The position numbers were made by a program, and so were the translations under genes. 64,000 bases of DNA from Biscogniauxia marginata (taxonomy: Eukaryota; Ascomycota; Sordariomycetes; Xylariales; Xylariaceae). Positions 36,136 to 48,287 of this stretch are shown here, one piece after another (within the stretch, counting starts at the first letter, position 1; each line of letters opens with the position of its first letter). The DNA lies in contig MU404080.1 of NCBI GenBank assembly GCA_022695795.1, positions 372,001 to 436,000 on the forward strand, written 5' to 3'. Below the pieces are notes generated by a model. It searched no databases, was not told the DNA's origin, and worked only from the letters and a program-made list of their open reading frames with translations.

Positions 36136-37719
36136 TCAGAACTTCAACCCGTCCCCAGCCGCCTGGCGCATAAAAAAGGCCTTCAGCGGGCCTATCGCGT
36201 TGACGGCGCTCAGGCCCCACGACCGCAGCGGCACGAGCGGGCCCGCGCGCACCGAGTACAGCTTGTGCAGCTTGTCGACGGCGCCGAGCAGGGCGTGGTT
36301 GGCGGCGTAGCGATCAGCGACGTAGGGCTCGAGGGCCGCGCGCGCGCCGAGGTCCATGCCGTGGCCGGCGGCGTACGCGAGGGCGCGCGCGAGGCTCGCG
36401 GCGTCCCCCTGCCCCTGGTTCAGGCCCTGGCCCGCGAGCGGGTGCACCGTGTGCGCGGCGTCGCCCACGAGCGCGACGCGCTCGCCGACGTACGTGTCGG
36501 CGTGTCGCATGCGCAGAGGGAACGAGGCCACGGTGCCGTCCTGCACCCCCGTGACGGCCTGCGGCACCGCGCGCGCGTCGAAATGCGTGTGCTGCAGCCG
36601 CCATGACAGCTCGTCTGCCTGCCCGCCCGCCGAGCCCAGCGCGTGCATGTACTCCAGGTCGACCGTGTTGAGGCGGAAGGCCGCGTTGACGAGCGCGATG
36701 AATTCCCGAGCTGGCAGGCTCTTCAGTATCGCGGCATTCGATGGCGTCGTGGACCAGACCAGGGTCGCGTGGTTCCCTGGGAGAGGCAGCATGGCGACGG
36801 GGCCGGTGGGCAGGAATCTCTGGTATGCGATTTTGATGTCATCCCCACCCCAGCCGTTCCCCTCGAGTTCCAATGTCGCGACAACTCCGTGGCGCTCGTA
36901 GTCCCAGCCCTTGCTGTCGATTCCTGCGAACGTCCTCACAGGGCTGTTGGCACCATCGGCACCCACGAGAAGCCGTGCTGTCAGTTGTTTCCCGCCGGCC
37001 AGGTGTACGACCGGCCACTCTCTGAGGTCCAAATCTTCCGTCTCCTCTCCAAAAGTGATCCTCTCGACCCTCGCCCCATCAAACACCGCCGTGTCCCCCA
37101 GCTCATCCAACCGTCTCAGCAGTCCGGAGGTCAGGTTCAAGTTCTCGGTCATGTACGCTATCGTTTGTGGCGCCGAGCCACCGTGGGAGGACGAAGTAGT
37201 AGAGGCCCAGTCGAACTCGATGCGCGCGTCCGTCAGGCCGTCCCAGACCTGCATTTCGTGGTACGGCTGGACGCGGTCGCGCTGGACTTTGCCCCAGGCG
37301 CCTATGTGGTCAAGGAACCGCGCCGATGCCGGGGTCAAGGAGCTGCAGCGGTTCGAGTAGCGGTCCGGGGGCAGTTTCCAGGACCGCAGTTTCCGCAGGT
37401 CCTGGGCCTCGACGAGGGCCACCCGCAGGCCGGCTGTGACAGGATTTGCTCCTGCGCACTCACCCGTTAGCGTAGAAATGGATGAAGCCTCAAATGCTTA
37501 AACTGCTCTAATTTAGAAGCGATAAGAGAACTCACTAAGTGCGGTGAGCAGACTCAGGCCAGCCGGTCCGCCACCCACGCAGACGACATCGTAGATATCC
37601 GGCTCAGAGGCGCTGGCGTAGGACCGGACCAATTGCGGCCCCAATCGGCGACTGCAACTCCTACATATGCTTGTAATTGGCCTTCGTAGGTGGCGGCCAG
37701 ACAGCAGGAAACCATCCAT
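36136..37719 (-). CDS. COQ6: Ubiquinone biosynthesis monooxygenase COQ6
   Basis: Exon 1 (37719-37536) and exon 2 (37451-36136) flank an 84-bp intron (GTGAGT...GCGCAG) and give 499 residues. Coq6 is the FAD-dependent C5-hydroxylase of the coenzyme Q pathway on the matrix side of the inner mitochondrial membrane. The first 35 residues are Arg/Ser-rich without acids and fit a targeting peptide. FAD-binding signatures are GGGPAGL (49-55), the GADGANSPVR motif, and LVGDAAHTVHPLAGQGLNQG. The splice produces LLTALRANPVTAGLRVALVEAQDL, a strongly conserved passage, which confirms both the acceptor and the reading phase. An in-frame upstream non-ATG extension exists but the ATG at 37719 fits the family. 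Confidence 0.94.
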
Positions 37720-39951
37720 CCCTTCGAAGTGAACTGTTGGGGGAAGAAATTTCCTTGCCCTGGAATATTGGGATATTTGCAAGAGGATCGTCCGACTGCG
37801 CACGAGAACCCTACGACATTCAAAAGCTCGAGCAGGGGTGGCACTGACCCGATTTTTCGCTGAATTGTAAAGCCCTATTCTTTGCAGCTACTCTCTCTCT
37901 CTCTCTCCCCTTCTCTATCTTAGCTGTCTCTTTTCACTTACACTGTTATTCAGATCCTAACTCATAGCATCAGTAATATCAAAACTAATGGGGGATCACA
38001 GGGGGGGCTCCCTTGTGGGGTCCCAGCCTTAAATAGTGTAGATACATTAAACTCCTTTTATAACGATAATTCTTATCGTTGTAGCAAGGGTAATGCTAAC
38101 AGGAGTTACTTATCAAAATGTAAGGCACCTCTTGTATAGAGATCATACCTTGCTCAAGGATCTCAACTTTTCTTCAAGGTATGTCAACTACATTGGTAAT
38201 TTCGTATTGAAAACCTGCTCATTCGCTTGATTCAGTCGAGACTATCGCAGGTCTCTATTTGGAATTCTAAATTACCGATTCTTTTTCTCAAAGTCTCCGC
38301 ATCATTTGTTATCATGGACAATTCGTATTCTACGTAGTCCTCTTTTACGTCTTTGTTACTTGGAAGCTATTCGTGCTCCTCAATATGATTGTCACATATT
38401 GCAAGACCTGCTGTGACTTTGGCTCGCTCAGCATCTGTCCTAATCGAAGCATGTAACCCCTCGCGCAACAATGAAGTTTCCTTAGCCAATCTTCTATTAT
38501 ATGTATGCTGCGCTGATAAAGGCATATGAAGGCCCGCGAGGTCGGAGAACGCATGGGAGGCGTTCTTTCTACTCCCATTATAGCGACGACGTCGTTCCTT
38601 CGCACAGGCAAGCGAGACTTATATACCAGAGAATCCCAGAGCAGTGACGAAGAAATATCTGCCGTGCGCAAAAATTTCCAGTGCAAGGCGTAAAGTAGCG
38701 AGAAATCGGGCGAGGTGTTCTGGATGATAGTAGGAGTAGCGGGCAAGAAACTGTAAACCCCCATCGAAACAGAGCTACAATTGGAAAATTTCCTCAGGAA
38801 AGCGTGTCAAGAGCATTCCGCGCCCCTTTTCAGAGATTTGAAGCAGTAATGCGATGGTGGATCTTGATATGCCGCTTGTCGTAACCATCCGCTCTAGCCC
38901 GGGAATTTGATGGCACAAGTGATCATGCCGCTTGCCCCCTTCGACGCCGGGGAGGTGGCCTCCGGGTAACCGCCAGCATGCAATGAGTTGCAGCCTCATT
39001 TTGGTGAATATGGCTCCGAGATAGTCCCCTACGCTGTAGTTTCGAGCGATCTGTGCATTTCTGTCTGCTTGAGCATCGCTGTCGATGTCTCATAGATGTC
39101 ATTTAGTTCGGATTCCGATAACCGATCCGATAGTTGTGTCGGGGACATAGAAAGGGATTGTCATTGTAATAAAACAATAAGGGTAAATAAAGCTACCCAA
39201 CGTAGAGAATGTCCAGCTGCTATTAAGACCAAAGGTTAGGAGAGTGGGGAGGGAAAGAATATAAGAATATAGTTAGAGGAGCTACTACATGTTACATGGC
39301 TATACGGCTAGAGAACCACTAGAGAACCAATGATACCTCAAAGCAGTCAGCAGAAGGTGGTGGTGGCGCGCGTGTCGACCTACTCCAAATTTATTTTTTG
39401 TGAAATACCGCGGAGTAATACTGTGAGACTGTGTGCTTTAATGTAACGGTACGGAGGCCTGAAACTACATAGACGAATAGACCAAAAATATATTAATTCC
39501 GACTCGTAGTCTCAAGAATCGAGGCTTATATACGTATACGTACCGAGCCATATAGGATGACATTCATCGACACCCATACATGACAATTTTCAAAGCATGA
39601 AAGCAGTTCTTCAAATAGTTATGTGATGATTTAATTAGAGGTTTCTGAGCGTTACCTTCACAGCTGTGGCATTATCCGTATATCAAACTCATAGCCACGT
39701 TGATCCCACCATAACAAGCACTCCTGGTATTCCCTGTTAATACACTTATATATTCCCCCTCCCCCTTAATAGCCCCCTGACGCTTCAACGCCTCATACTT
39801 TCCCTTCAGACTAAGAGCCGGAATCCACATGTACAGGATATTTGCCGAATACCTATAACCTATCCTTAATGTAGAAATGTGAACCGGGCACCCAATGCAC
39901 CACCAAGCTTAAAGCCATTAGGAATAGGACCGAATCACGGGTTCACAAGTT
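37720..39951. other. Long intergenic region with weak, unassigned frames
   Basis: About 2.2 kb lies between the COQ6 start and the Pil1-type gene's stop. A CT-dinucleotide run occupies 37890-37912. On the minus strand, frames of 74 codons (38999-38775) and 139 codons (38764-38345) abut and could be the remains of one gene, but I recognise no domain and no splice joins them convincingly. The part after 39000 is AT-leaning and empty. Confidence 0.4.
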
Positions 39952-41151
39952 CTACTTGATGGGCTCGCTATTGGGTATAGTACTCGCCACGCCCACGGCA
40001 GCTTCATTCTCGCCTGCTACAGCACCGGCGTTAGCAAGTATAAAACCGGGCACAGCCAAGGGAATTCCCTCACCTTCTCGAGCGGAAACAGGAACCGGAG
40101 GAGCCGGGGTGGCGACGCTGAACTCGGTCACGCTGACGCTGACGCCGTTGCCGCCGGCCGCGAGCTCGTCCTCGTGGTTGCGGTCCCAGCTCTTAAGGTC
40201 GTCCTCGGCGTCGTTCAGGACCTGACGGGCGGCGGCCCCGGCCTCGTAGGCGCGCTGCGAGTTGCCGGGCGTGACGGGCGAGTCGTCGAGGAGCTCGAGC
40301 AGGCGGCGCCCGTGCCTGGCGAGGATGATCTGCTTCTCGGCGCGCTCGACGACGGCGAGGAACTCGGCGTCGTAGGCCTCCCTCAGCTTCTTGCGGGTCT
40401 GTCACCACCGGCACCGCGAGGCCGAATTAGCATACCTATACAAAAAGGGGGTGGAGGGGGGGTGGAGGGTAGGGGGGGGGGGGCAAGGGGAACAAGTACG
40501 ATATTTGTCAGCTGCGCCTCGGCGACCAGGTTCTCGGCCTCGGCCCTCACCAGCTCCTGCTCAAGGATGACGAGCCTCGTGCTCTGTGGCTCCTTGAGCT
40601 TGAGCTTCTGGATCTCGTCGGTGATCTTGCCCTTGCTGTCGCGGGTCGGCTGGACGCTCTTCTCCGTGTTACGGATCGTCTTGAGCACGCCGCGGGCGTC
40701 GTCGAGGTTGTGCGCGTAGTTGTCCTCCTGCACGCCGAGCTCGCTCAGGATCACGCCCACCTTGTCGCTGATGTCGGACACGGCCTCGTCCTGCGTCTGC
40801 TCGCCCCACTCCGACAGCTCCCGCGCGATCGTGTCGCGCTCCTTGCCCGCCGCCTCGTGCGCCGACACGAGGTTGTTGGTCGACTTGATCAGCCGGTACA
40901 GGCGCCGCGACAGCTCGGGCTGGATCGAGCCGCGGAGCGAGGCGAACGAGAAGCCCTTGCGGTGCGTGGGCGACGTCTGCGGGCCATTCCCTTTGTTGGA
41001 GCGGATTGAGAGCGAACGGTTCCTGGTATCACGAGTTAGCACCTACTTATTGCTACCCGTAGACCGGGAATGGGGGATAGGCCTGGCGTGAATACACGTA
41101 GGTTGACCCGAAAGACGACCGACTGCTATTCTGGCGACGAGGGGTCGACAT
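39952..41151 (-). CDS. Eisosome core protein of the Pil1/Lsp1 family
   Basis: Three exons are inferred: 41151-41096, 41022-40500 and 40398-39952, giving 341 residues. Pil1 and Lsp1 are BAR-domain proteins that assemble the furrow-like eisosomes under the fungal plasma membrane. The core is clear: FSFASLRGSIQPELSRRLYR, then WGEQTQDEAVSDISDKVGV and KITDEIQKLKLKEPQSTRL. VAEAQLTNITRKKLREAYDA runs across the second splice, and AEKQIILARHGRRLLELLDD follows. The first exon and its donor (GTATTC) are less certain; phase and a CTAAC branch point support the junction. The second intron (101 bp) is unusually C-rich on the coding strand. Pil1 and Lsp1 cannot be told apart here. Confidence 0.92.
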
Positions 41152-42588
41152 CCTCTCAAGTTCGGAAACGCCTCTAGAACTGTTGCTGAAGAAGAACTCC
41201 ATCGCAATGAAATAACCTACATCGTGTTCCCAAGTTCCAGCTACAAGAGACTAACAAGTCGCTTTTCTCTTTTGACTTCCTGATACGGACTGTACCTACA
41301 GCAACTGCTGATAGGCTTACTTGGCCGTATCTTTCTTTCCTTTCCCTCTTGCTAAGAGGATTTCTAGGAAGCGACTGGGTAAGCCCTTGGGTCATCTTTT
41401 CAACGCAAGAAGCCACAAGTGTTCCTATGTACGACAGAGTGAGACATGAAGACTCACAACGCTGGTAACTTACTATACAGTCCCCTCGGGATTTACTGAT
41501 CGACCCGGTTCGAGGATGGAGATATGCGACTGGGCGGAGTATGTAGGTTAGAAGAGTAGCAGCAGATCAGCCAGACAATGAATTACTCGAACAGGGATCA
41601 TGGAAGCTAGGCTAAAGCCTGGAACAGGTAGAGAAAAAGAAGAAGATTGGTCGGTAGACCAAGTATAATAAGGCCTCAAAGAATCGCATCCATCATCCAC
41701 CATTTATTCATAAACCCTCAATCTATGCGTCACCATGTGTATATCGCTTCGAGATTAACAGATTAACATGCGATATCAATCACACACACACACACTCGCA
41801 AAGATAGGTCGTCCCATGTAAGTACACTAAAGCCACAAGAAGCTACGCGACCCAAGGGAGTGGGTGGATGTATTTTAGTAGGTGTTGTCAATGATGTCAT
41901 TTCAGGAAAGGAAACTAGGCTAACTACAATAGTCCGTACATGTATAGATCCAAAAAGCACCCCCCCCCCCCGCTTGGTCCTTGCGCCTTTATTAATGTCT
42001 GTAGTGTAGAAACTCCAATCCCGTCGCGCACCCCGATGACGAGCACCAACCACCCCCTCTCTCCGTCTTAATAATGCCTGTTGTATAGTTCGCCAACCAG
42101 GATATGCTTGCTTCCCCCTTCCCTCCCCGCCGCACCACAACCAACCACTTCGAAATATTATACCATACTGCCGTATGAAAAGAAGATACCAGATATTAAT
42201 TAAAAATGTTGTATAGATCGAATAACCGTAATGTTTTAAGACGAGAGAGAGAGAATAGGTAGGTAGATAGGAAAAGAAACGATGAACAAATTAAAAGACT
42301 TTTTTCATATCCAGATGTATATGTTGTCCGCGCTCGTCTCGTATCATAAATCGTATGTAGTACAGCATGCCGACGGGTAGGTTGTCGATGATGTGTAGAA
42401 TGTAGGTCGGTTAGGTAAATGTGTAATTGAATTGCGTGTGTAGAGGCGTGCTTGTATAAGAGTCGGGTTTCGTGTAATAATGCGGGGGGAAGAAATGAGT
42501 TTGGCTCTTTTTTTTTTTTATCCCATATATAGAAAAAAAAAATTATTGCGGATTTCAGATCAGATCACTCCCTCCCGTGACGACTCGC
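41152..42588. other. Intergenic region upstream of the Pil1-type gene
   Basis: About 1.4 kb with a CA microsatellite (41781-41795), a C-run near 41960 and AT-rich sequence towards 42200-42550 that probably is the 3' UTR of the small His-rich gene. No further gene seen. Confidence 0.45.
41781..41795. repeat. CA dinucleotide microsatellite
   Basis: A short uninterrupted CA run in non-coding sequence. Confidence 0.85.
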
Positions 42589-42888
42589 TCAGTGGTACCG
42601 AGTCTCCCGGGTCCGCTCCTGGTACACGACCGGGGCGCCCGCGACGCGGTAGCTGCTGGTGCTCACGCGGGGGCTGGCGGACGAGTAGTGCGAGTGCCGG
42701 GCGGTGCTGCTGTGGTAGCTCACCCGCGTGGGGGAGGACCGGTGGTGGTGGTGGTGGTGGCCGTGGGCGACCTGGCGGACGGGCACGTACTCCTCGTGGT
42801 AGTAGTACTTGCGCGAGGGGTCGTCCCGGAAGCACATCTTGTCGTTCTTGTGGACGTAGGTTACTCGGGTGGTCGTAGTGTAGGGCAT
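42589..42888 (-). CDS. Small His/Tyr/Ser-rich protein, function unknown
   Basis: A GC-rich, single-exon frame of 99 residues starts at the ATG at 42888; the same frame is open 15 bp further upstream but only with a TTG. The sequence begins MPYTTTTRVTYVHKND, then has KMCFRDDPSRKYYYHEEYVP, a run of six His, and a Ser/Tyr/Arg-rich tail ending RETRYH. There is one Cys and no signal peptide or membrane segment. The compositional contrast with the AT-leaning flanks and the clean start and stop suggest a real gene. The N-terminal 40 residues look more structured than the tail. I do not recognise the family. The His cluster could bind metal, but that is only a possibility. Confidence 0.6.
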   Translation of the reverse strand: MPYTTTTRVTYVHKNDKMCFRDDPSRKYYYHEEYVPVRQVAHGHHHHHHRSSPTRVSYHSSTARHSHYSSASPRVSTSSYRVAGAPVVYQERTRETRYH

Positions 42889-45012
42889 CGGAGAAGATGG
42901 CAAGAGTGTAGTGTAGGTGAATAGGTTGTGTTTATATATATGTGTCTGCGAGCTGTTGTATTATATGTTTGTTATTGGCCCGAAGACTGTCGACTATATA
43001 TGATGATGTAGTCGGAGTAGACTTATAAGTATGTAATTATAGATTGTAGTGCTGGTAGCTTCGTAGTGAAGTGAAGATGGGATGGGATGAGTGTGATGAG
43101 AAGGATGATAAATTTGTTGTTAACGCTGAGGAGGAACACCTGACTCTTATATCTTGCCTCCATCCAGCCATCGAAGGCATCCAAGGTCTCAGTCAGTCAG
43201 TCATTCAGGCCGCCCGGATAGTCAAGTGTCAAGGGTGACACATATTGATGATGATGACGGCGGTAGCAGCGGTGGTGGAGGAGGACCCTTAGCACTAATC
43301 GACCTAGTGTCTGGGGGCCCTGCCTGCGTCTGCCCTGCTTCCTGGGCGAATCTGACATCGAAAAAGATCATCGAGTCCTTTCTAGCCTATTCTTGTCTTG
43401 GTCCTCACACCATCCCCCCCCCATCAACAGCCCGACTCCGACGAATTGGATCAAGATTCAAGTTTCTATCCTTGTCAGACTTACATAGATCCATCCTACC
43501 TATCTACACTTCGGGCGCACATACGTATGTCCTACCTACCTCTATGTACGTATGGTATATGTCGTGTGCTGTATGTATGTATGTCTGGCTACGCAAGAGT
43601 CGGAGAGCGTCCACTTCAGGATACCTACTTACTCCACCTGGGGATCATCCAGGCGTCGGCTCCGCTGCCGGGTTCGGTCCACCAATTCCATGTGCATATA
43701 CTTGATTAAAGGAAAAAGAAAAGAAAAGAATATACCTTTTAGCGCAGGAAGAACAGAACTCTTGATACGTGCGCCGTGTTGTTGTCGAGGAGGCCCCACC
43801 AGTAGGAGCCGCATTACGAGGACCCCGTACTTTTTTTTATCTATTCTCTTTCTTCTTCGTTCTATGCTATGACCTATGCCGACCCCTAAAGACCTTTCGC
43901 TCCAGTTGGCGTTCACTTGATCAAGGACGTGGCGCGGCGAACACGAGCCGCGCTACCCGCACTGCCGCCTCTTAACCTAACCCTCGCCAACCTTTGCGGT
44001 ATGGAGGTACCGTAGCATCGCGTGAGGTTGTGACGACACTTGCTGCAGCAAGTAATCAAGTAAAACTTATTAGCGGCATGTAGTAGTTTAGGTGGTTCTT
44101 CTCCGCGGCCCACTCCTCAGATCCGATAGTTCGAACTCGACATTATCACAATGCGCGTTCCCATCTCTAGTATGTAGTAGTAGGATACACTAGATAGGGA
44201 AACCTGTAGAACAATTCGACGATAGGGCCTGCTGACACGACAGGAAAACCTGCTTATACCTGCAGTACGTTTGCAAGCACAGCTGCGCAGCCATCACCCT
44301 GTAGAGAACTGCTGATCAGCCCAAGCCACCAGCTAAGCGGCTATGCGGCTAGGCAGCTAATGCCTAGATGATCCAGTGATCTGGAGCCTGGAGTCAGATA
44401 CGCATGCAAGGTATATACCAGTTCGCATATCCACATGTTCGGCACTCCCCTTCCTATGATGTTGCGCCGACGTCAGTATGCAGCTTTGCGCCCGGCGAAC
44501 TGCGCTTTGCATCATTCGCCCATCGCCCGGCCTTGTTTGCTAGCTCGTAGATACCTACTTTTCAGCCATTACACTAGGCGACGGCACAGGGATTGTTAGT
44601 AGGACCCTTGGACCCTCAGACCCTGCAGCAGCATTGTTACATTGTTACATGCATCTTGGCAGCCCCTTAGATCATGGCAAAGCCTGGCACTTCTATCAAC
44701 TTGAACGATTGAAGCCATCGAGATCCATTCGTGCACTTCACGGCGAGCGATGACCAGACCTGCCCTCGGTCTGTCATACCCTCTCTGCAATTGATCGGGG
44801 ACAGCTGCCATCCGACAGTGAAATCTGAAGTGCAAGGCTGAAATATACATGTCATCAGCTATCAGAGATCATCGCAATCCCAGTTCCCATCCTTGCCCTC
44901 TCTGTTCAGCGCCTCGAGTTGTCCGAGATTACTGATCTTTTCTTTTTCTTCTGAATCCACACCTATACAACATACGAAACCTCGTACCACAGGAAGAAAA
45001 CGCTGTCATCGT
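42889..45012. other. Intergenic region, no gene seen
   Basis: About 2.1 kb between the small His-rich gene and the OST1 stop. It includes a GAT/GGT-type repeat run near 43245-43285 and ATGT-type repeats near 43540-43585. Open frames up to 183 codons on the plus strand lack domains and overlap others; none is supported. Confidence 0.45.
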
Positions 45013-46618
45013 CTATTTGGTCGAAAACTTTACATCCACCTTGGAAATTGCCCACATGCCCGTAAACACCGTTATCATACTCGTAAAAATAACAAAAGGC
45101 TTGCGGAGACCAGCGAGGGTTGAATAATCGTAGGATACAATCAGCTCTCGGTCTCGGAAATCATCTACCAAGTTCCTGGCCTTGATCGTCAGCACGGTTC
45201 GGCCGATAGTATCCAGATATGTTCTTTCTAGATGAACATTGTGCTCCGTGATCGAGGACTCGGGAGCGTTTGTCCAGAACTTTACGTTTCTGTAATACGT
45301 TAGCATGTTTGTGCGTGACCATACACAATGTAACCTACTCGGCACCCTCGGGTAATAGAACGCGAACTTGGATCTGTTCGTACCCAACACCTTCCGCCTG
45401 CTTAGGGCCTTCCAGTAGTGGTACGTTGAGCAGATACGTATCATCCGTCTTCTTCCTTAGGAAACGTCTCGAGTCCGCATTCCATCCAATAGTAAAGGGG
45501 TATTTCCAGCCCCCAAAGACAGGATACCGGGGCTTGAGCTCGAGGACCGCCTCACGCTTGGTGCTACGGAAGCGCGAGGTAGACACGTTGCCAATCGCAT
45601 CGGTGAAGTATGCATCTTTGCTCCCAACTCGAAGAGGAAATTTTAGTTCCTTCAGTGCATACGTCTGGGGGTTGAAGTACTGCGATTGGGCCCATTTTAC
45701 TCGGTTAAACTGAGCCGAGAGGTTTGCGCCATGGTTGTAAAGAGTGTACCGCTCCTCGAAGGCGATATTTCCGCCCCAGTGGCTCACCTCAATATCTCGC
45801 TCCAGCTGTGAAATGTGGGTGACGGGCTTAGTAAACTCGTATCGGACCTTCACGGGAGATACCGCACCAGCTGGGACTTCTGGGAACGGACCGTAGGTAA
45901 GTTTTGATCCTTGTTTTGTCGGGAATTCCTTCTCGTCGCCGTTTCCAGCTATCTTGGTGTAATCTGGAATATCCGAAGTCGGAAGTTTGACTTCAGTTTT
46001 CTGCTTTAACGTGGGATATGCGGAGGGACAGTAGGCTGAAAAAGAGTACACGAGGAATTGCTTTTCCGACTGTTCAATCGCAGCGGGTAGCGGTGTAAAT
46101 GCCTCGAGGTAGTAGAAAGAGATACCCAGAGTCTGTTGGCCTTTAGGAGCTAGGGGTTTCGGTAGTCGGATCCGATAGTATTGAATGTCACTGGGAATCT
46201 GCTGTCAGTAGAGTTTCCTTAGGACCGGGGAAGAGAACGAGCATTTGATTTACCTCGATGGATCAACCTCAACTGCTTCTGCGACGAAGCCAGTAACATC
46301 GGCATCTTTTCGGTCCTTCACTTCCAGGCCTCCTACTCTCCTCAACTGGTCACTCGTAAAAGGCAGGAAGTACTCATCCTGAGGTTCCGTTGAAACGTTC
46401 TCAATTAGGACATTGATGGATTCCTTGGCAAAGTTCTTCTCTAACGAGACGACATGCACTAAATTGGCATTTTTGAAAACCTGTGGCGGGTTGAAGGTGG
46501 ATGGTCGTGTGGCATTTGATGAGGACGGTTCGGCGGCGTTTGCATCGGCGGCGTTTGCATCAGCAGCGACTGACGAAATGAAGGAAAGGCATGCTGCAGC
46601 AATTGCAGTGAACTTCAT
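45013..46618 (-). CDS. OST1: Oligosaccharyltransferase subunit OST1 (ribophorin I)
   Basis: Exons 46618-46254, 46190-45339 and 45289-45013 with introns of 63 and 49 bp encode 497 residues. Ost1 is a type I membrane subunit of the ER oligosaccharyltransferase that N-glycosylates nascent chains. A signal peptide (MKFTAIAAACLSFISSVAAD) opens the protein. The lumenal ribophorin domain follows (VVSLEKNFAKESINVLIEN, LGISFYYLEAFTPLP, VSHWGGNIAFEE, YTLYNHGA), then a single membrane segment near the C-terminus (about 467-487). The 3' site of intron 1 is a choice between two AGs 8 bp apart; only the downstream one (exon from 46190) keeps the frame. A duplicated ADANA unit follows the signal peptide. 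Confidence 0.94.
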
Positions 46619-48287
46619 GTTGAAGAAAGACCGATTGGAGCTCCCATGAAACGAGAGGCTCCAAAAATGACTATCGGTGTAATGGGAAGAGAGGAAGTTG
46701 AAGGTTGGGCTGGAACTGGCCCGGATGAGTTCGTGATATTCTCTATCTTGGCGTGTAGGTTGTCGAATTATTAGGTTAGCTACACCTGTCAAAAAGTTAC
46801 AGCTTACGTTGCGAAAGGCGAAAATGGGAGCTCGGACACGGAATTGAGGAGCTGGTTAATCCGAGGGATCCGTACCTGAGGTACCTAGGTACCGTAAGTA
46901 CCCACTGTAATCCTCTGTATCGGCCAATCCCCCACCACGTCATCTATATGATACCTTTGGGTCACCCCACAGACCTGGAACTGTCGAGCCGTAGCTCTCT
47001 TCTTCCAACGTCATTATGTGGAAGGCTAAGGTTTGTGATTGTTGAACTGAGGTAGCAGGTACCTCAGTACATGTGTACTTACGGCTGACTACTGCGGTGG
47101 TAGTTTTATGTCCAACATGTCAAATCGCTCATCAGCCACCAACCTACCAAGAGGTGCAATAACGCACCTCTTATCACTTAATCAGGCCATCGGCCAACAT
47201 ATACCTCCGTGAACTTATACCAAAGGTACCTTAGGTACCTAGGTAGGGTATGTATCTTGGATCCCGTTTTGCTACTTTCGTAGGGCATACACGCATACGA
47301 AGCCTTATGACGGGCTCGACGATAAATTAGGTATATGGAAGTATGGTTTAAAGAAAATATCAAAAAAATTGAGTTACAAGATACCTGTGTCTACAAACAA
47401 TTAGGTACATAGGTAGGTTAAGGTAGGTTAGAGGGAGGTTGCAATTGCTACTACAGATGTAGCTGGCCAATGTGCATATTTTCCTTACTGTCCGAACATC
47501 CAATGAGATAAGGTAAGGAGATTCGTTCCCGAAACCCACATGTAGGTTCCAGCCAAGCAGCTGAGTTTCGTTATTATTGACCGTCACACCACTGTCATTG
47601 ACCGGGTCTATTTTTGGCCAGACCGGAGGTTGTTGAGCATGGCATCGAACCCGACTGCTGTTCGTCACGTTTCCATGCAGCTCTTATTGGGTACAATTGT
47701 AAGATATGTCGATGCAGATGAGAGCGGGTGGTATGGGAATAGGATGATGTCTAGCATGACCTATGCGCATAAGCCGATAAGTAATAGGTACTTAGGTACT
47801 CCCGTCTCCAGCTGTACATGAAAATCTAGAAGGGGGGCCTGCCAATCGAAAGAAACTGAAGTCATTTTTATGGGCCGCGCCATGGAGGGGCACACAACCT
47901 TATTCCCCCCCCTCACCACCGAAAGCTCCTCAGCCTGTGCTTACTGACTGACCTTACAAAAAGTCCTCGTTGGGTCCTTTCCTTTCCCATAATCCCGAAA
48001 CCGTTGTTTGCTTCAATTGTGACTTGTGTGAGTTGACAACACTGATCCTCTTTAGCGTAAGCCGACGCATCTTATCTCTGTTATTTAGATCGTCTTGTCG
48101 TTGTTATATAACCTCTGTCTACCTATATTTGTCATATTCTTTTAGCTTACATATATCTCTCAGGTAGACCGACTCTTGATCGCTCAACCTCGTGCTTCCT
48201 CACATATCGCTTCTCTCCGCCACTTGACACCTTATCTTACTCTACCTTGCCTCACTAGTTGAATAAGGACTCTTCACACTTGTCAAA
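46619..48287. promoter_or_regulatory. Divergent promoter region of OST1 and the hexokinase gene
   Basis: About 1.7 kb separates opposite start codons. CCTAGGTA/GGTACC motifs cluster at 46879-46905, 47225-47246 and 47405. The 48000-48287 part is pyrimidine-rich and is probably the hexokinase leader. No further gene was recognised. Confidence 0.5.

Noticed and set aside
36643..37470. 275-codon plus-strand frame opposite COQ6
   Set aside because: It is an antisense shadow; COQ6 FAD motifs lie on the minus strand.
43154..43705. 183-codon plus-strand frame
   Set aside because: It is broken by simple repeats, overlaps two other frames of similar length and has no domain.
46191..46200. Upstream AG as the 3' splice site of OST1 intron 1
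   Set aside because: It is 8 bp from the used site and puts the ribophorin domain out of frame.
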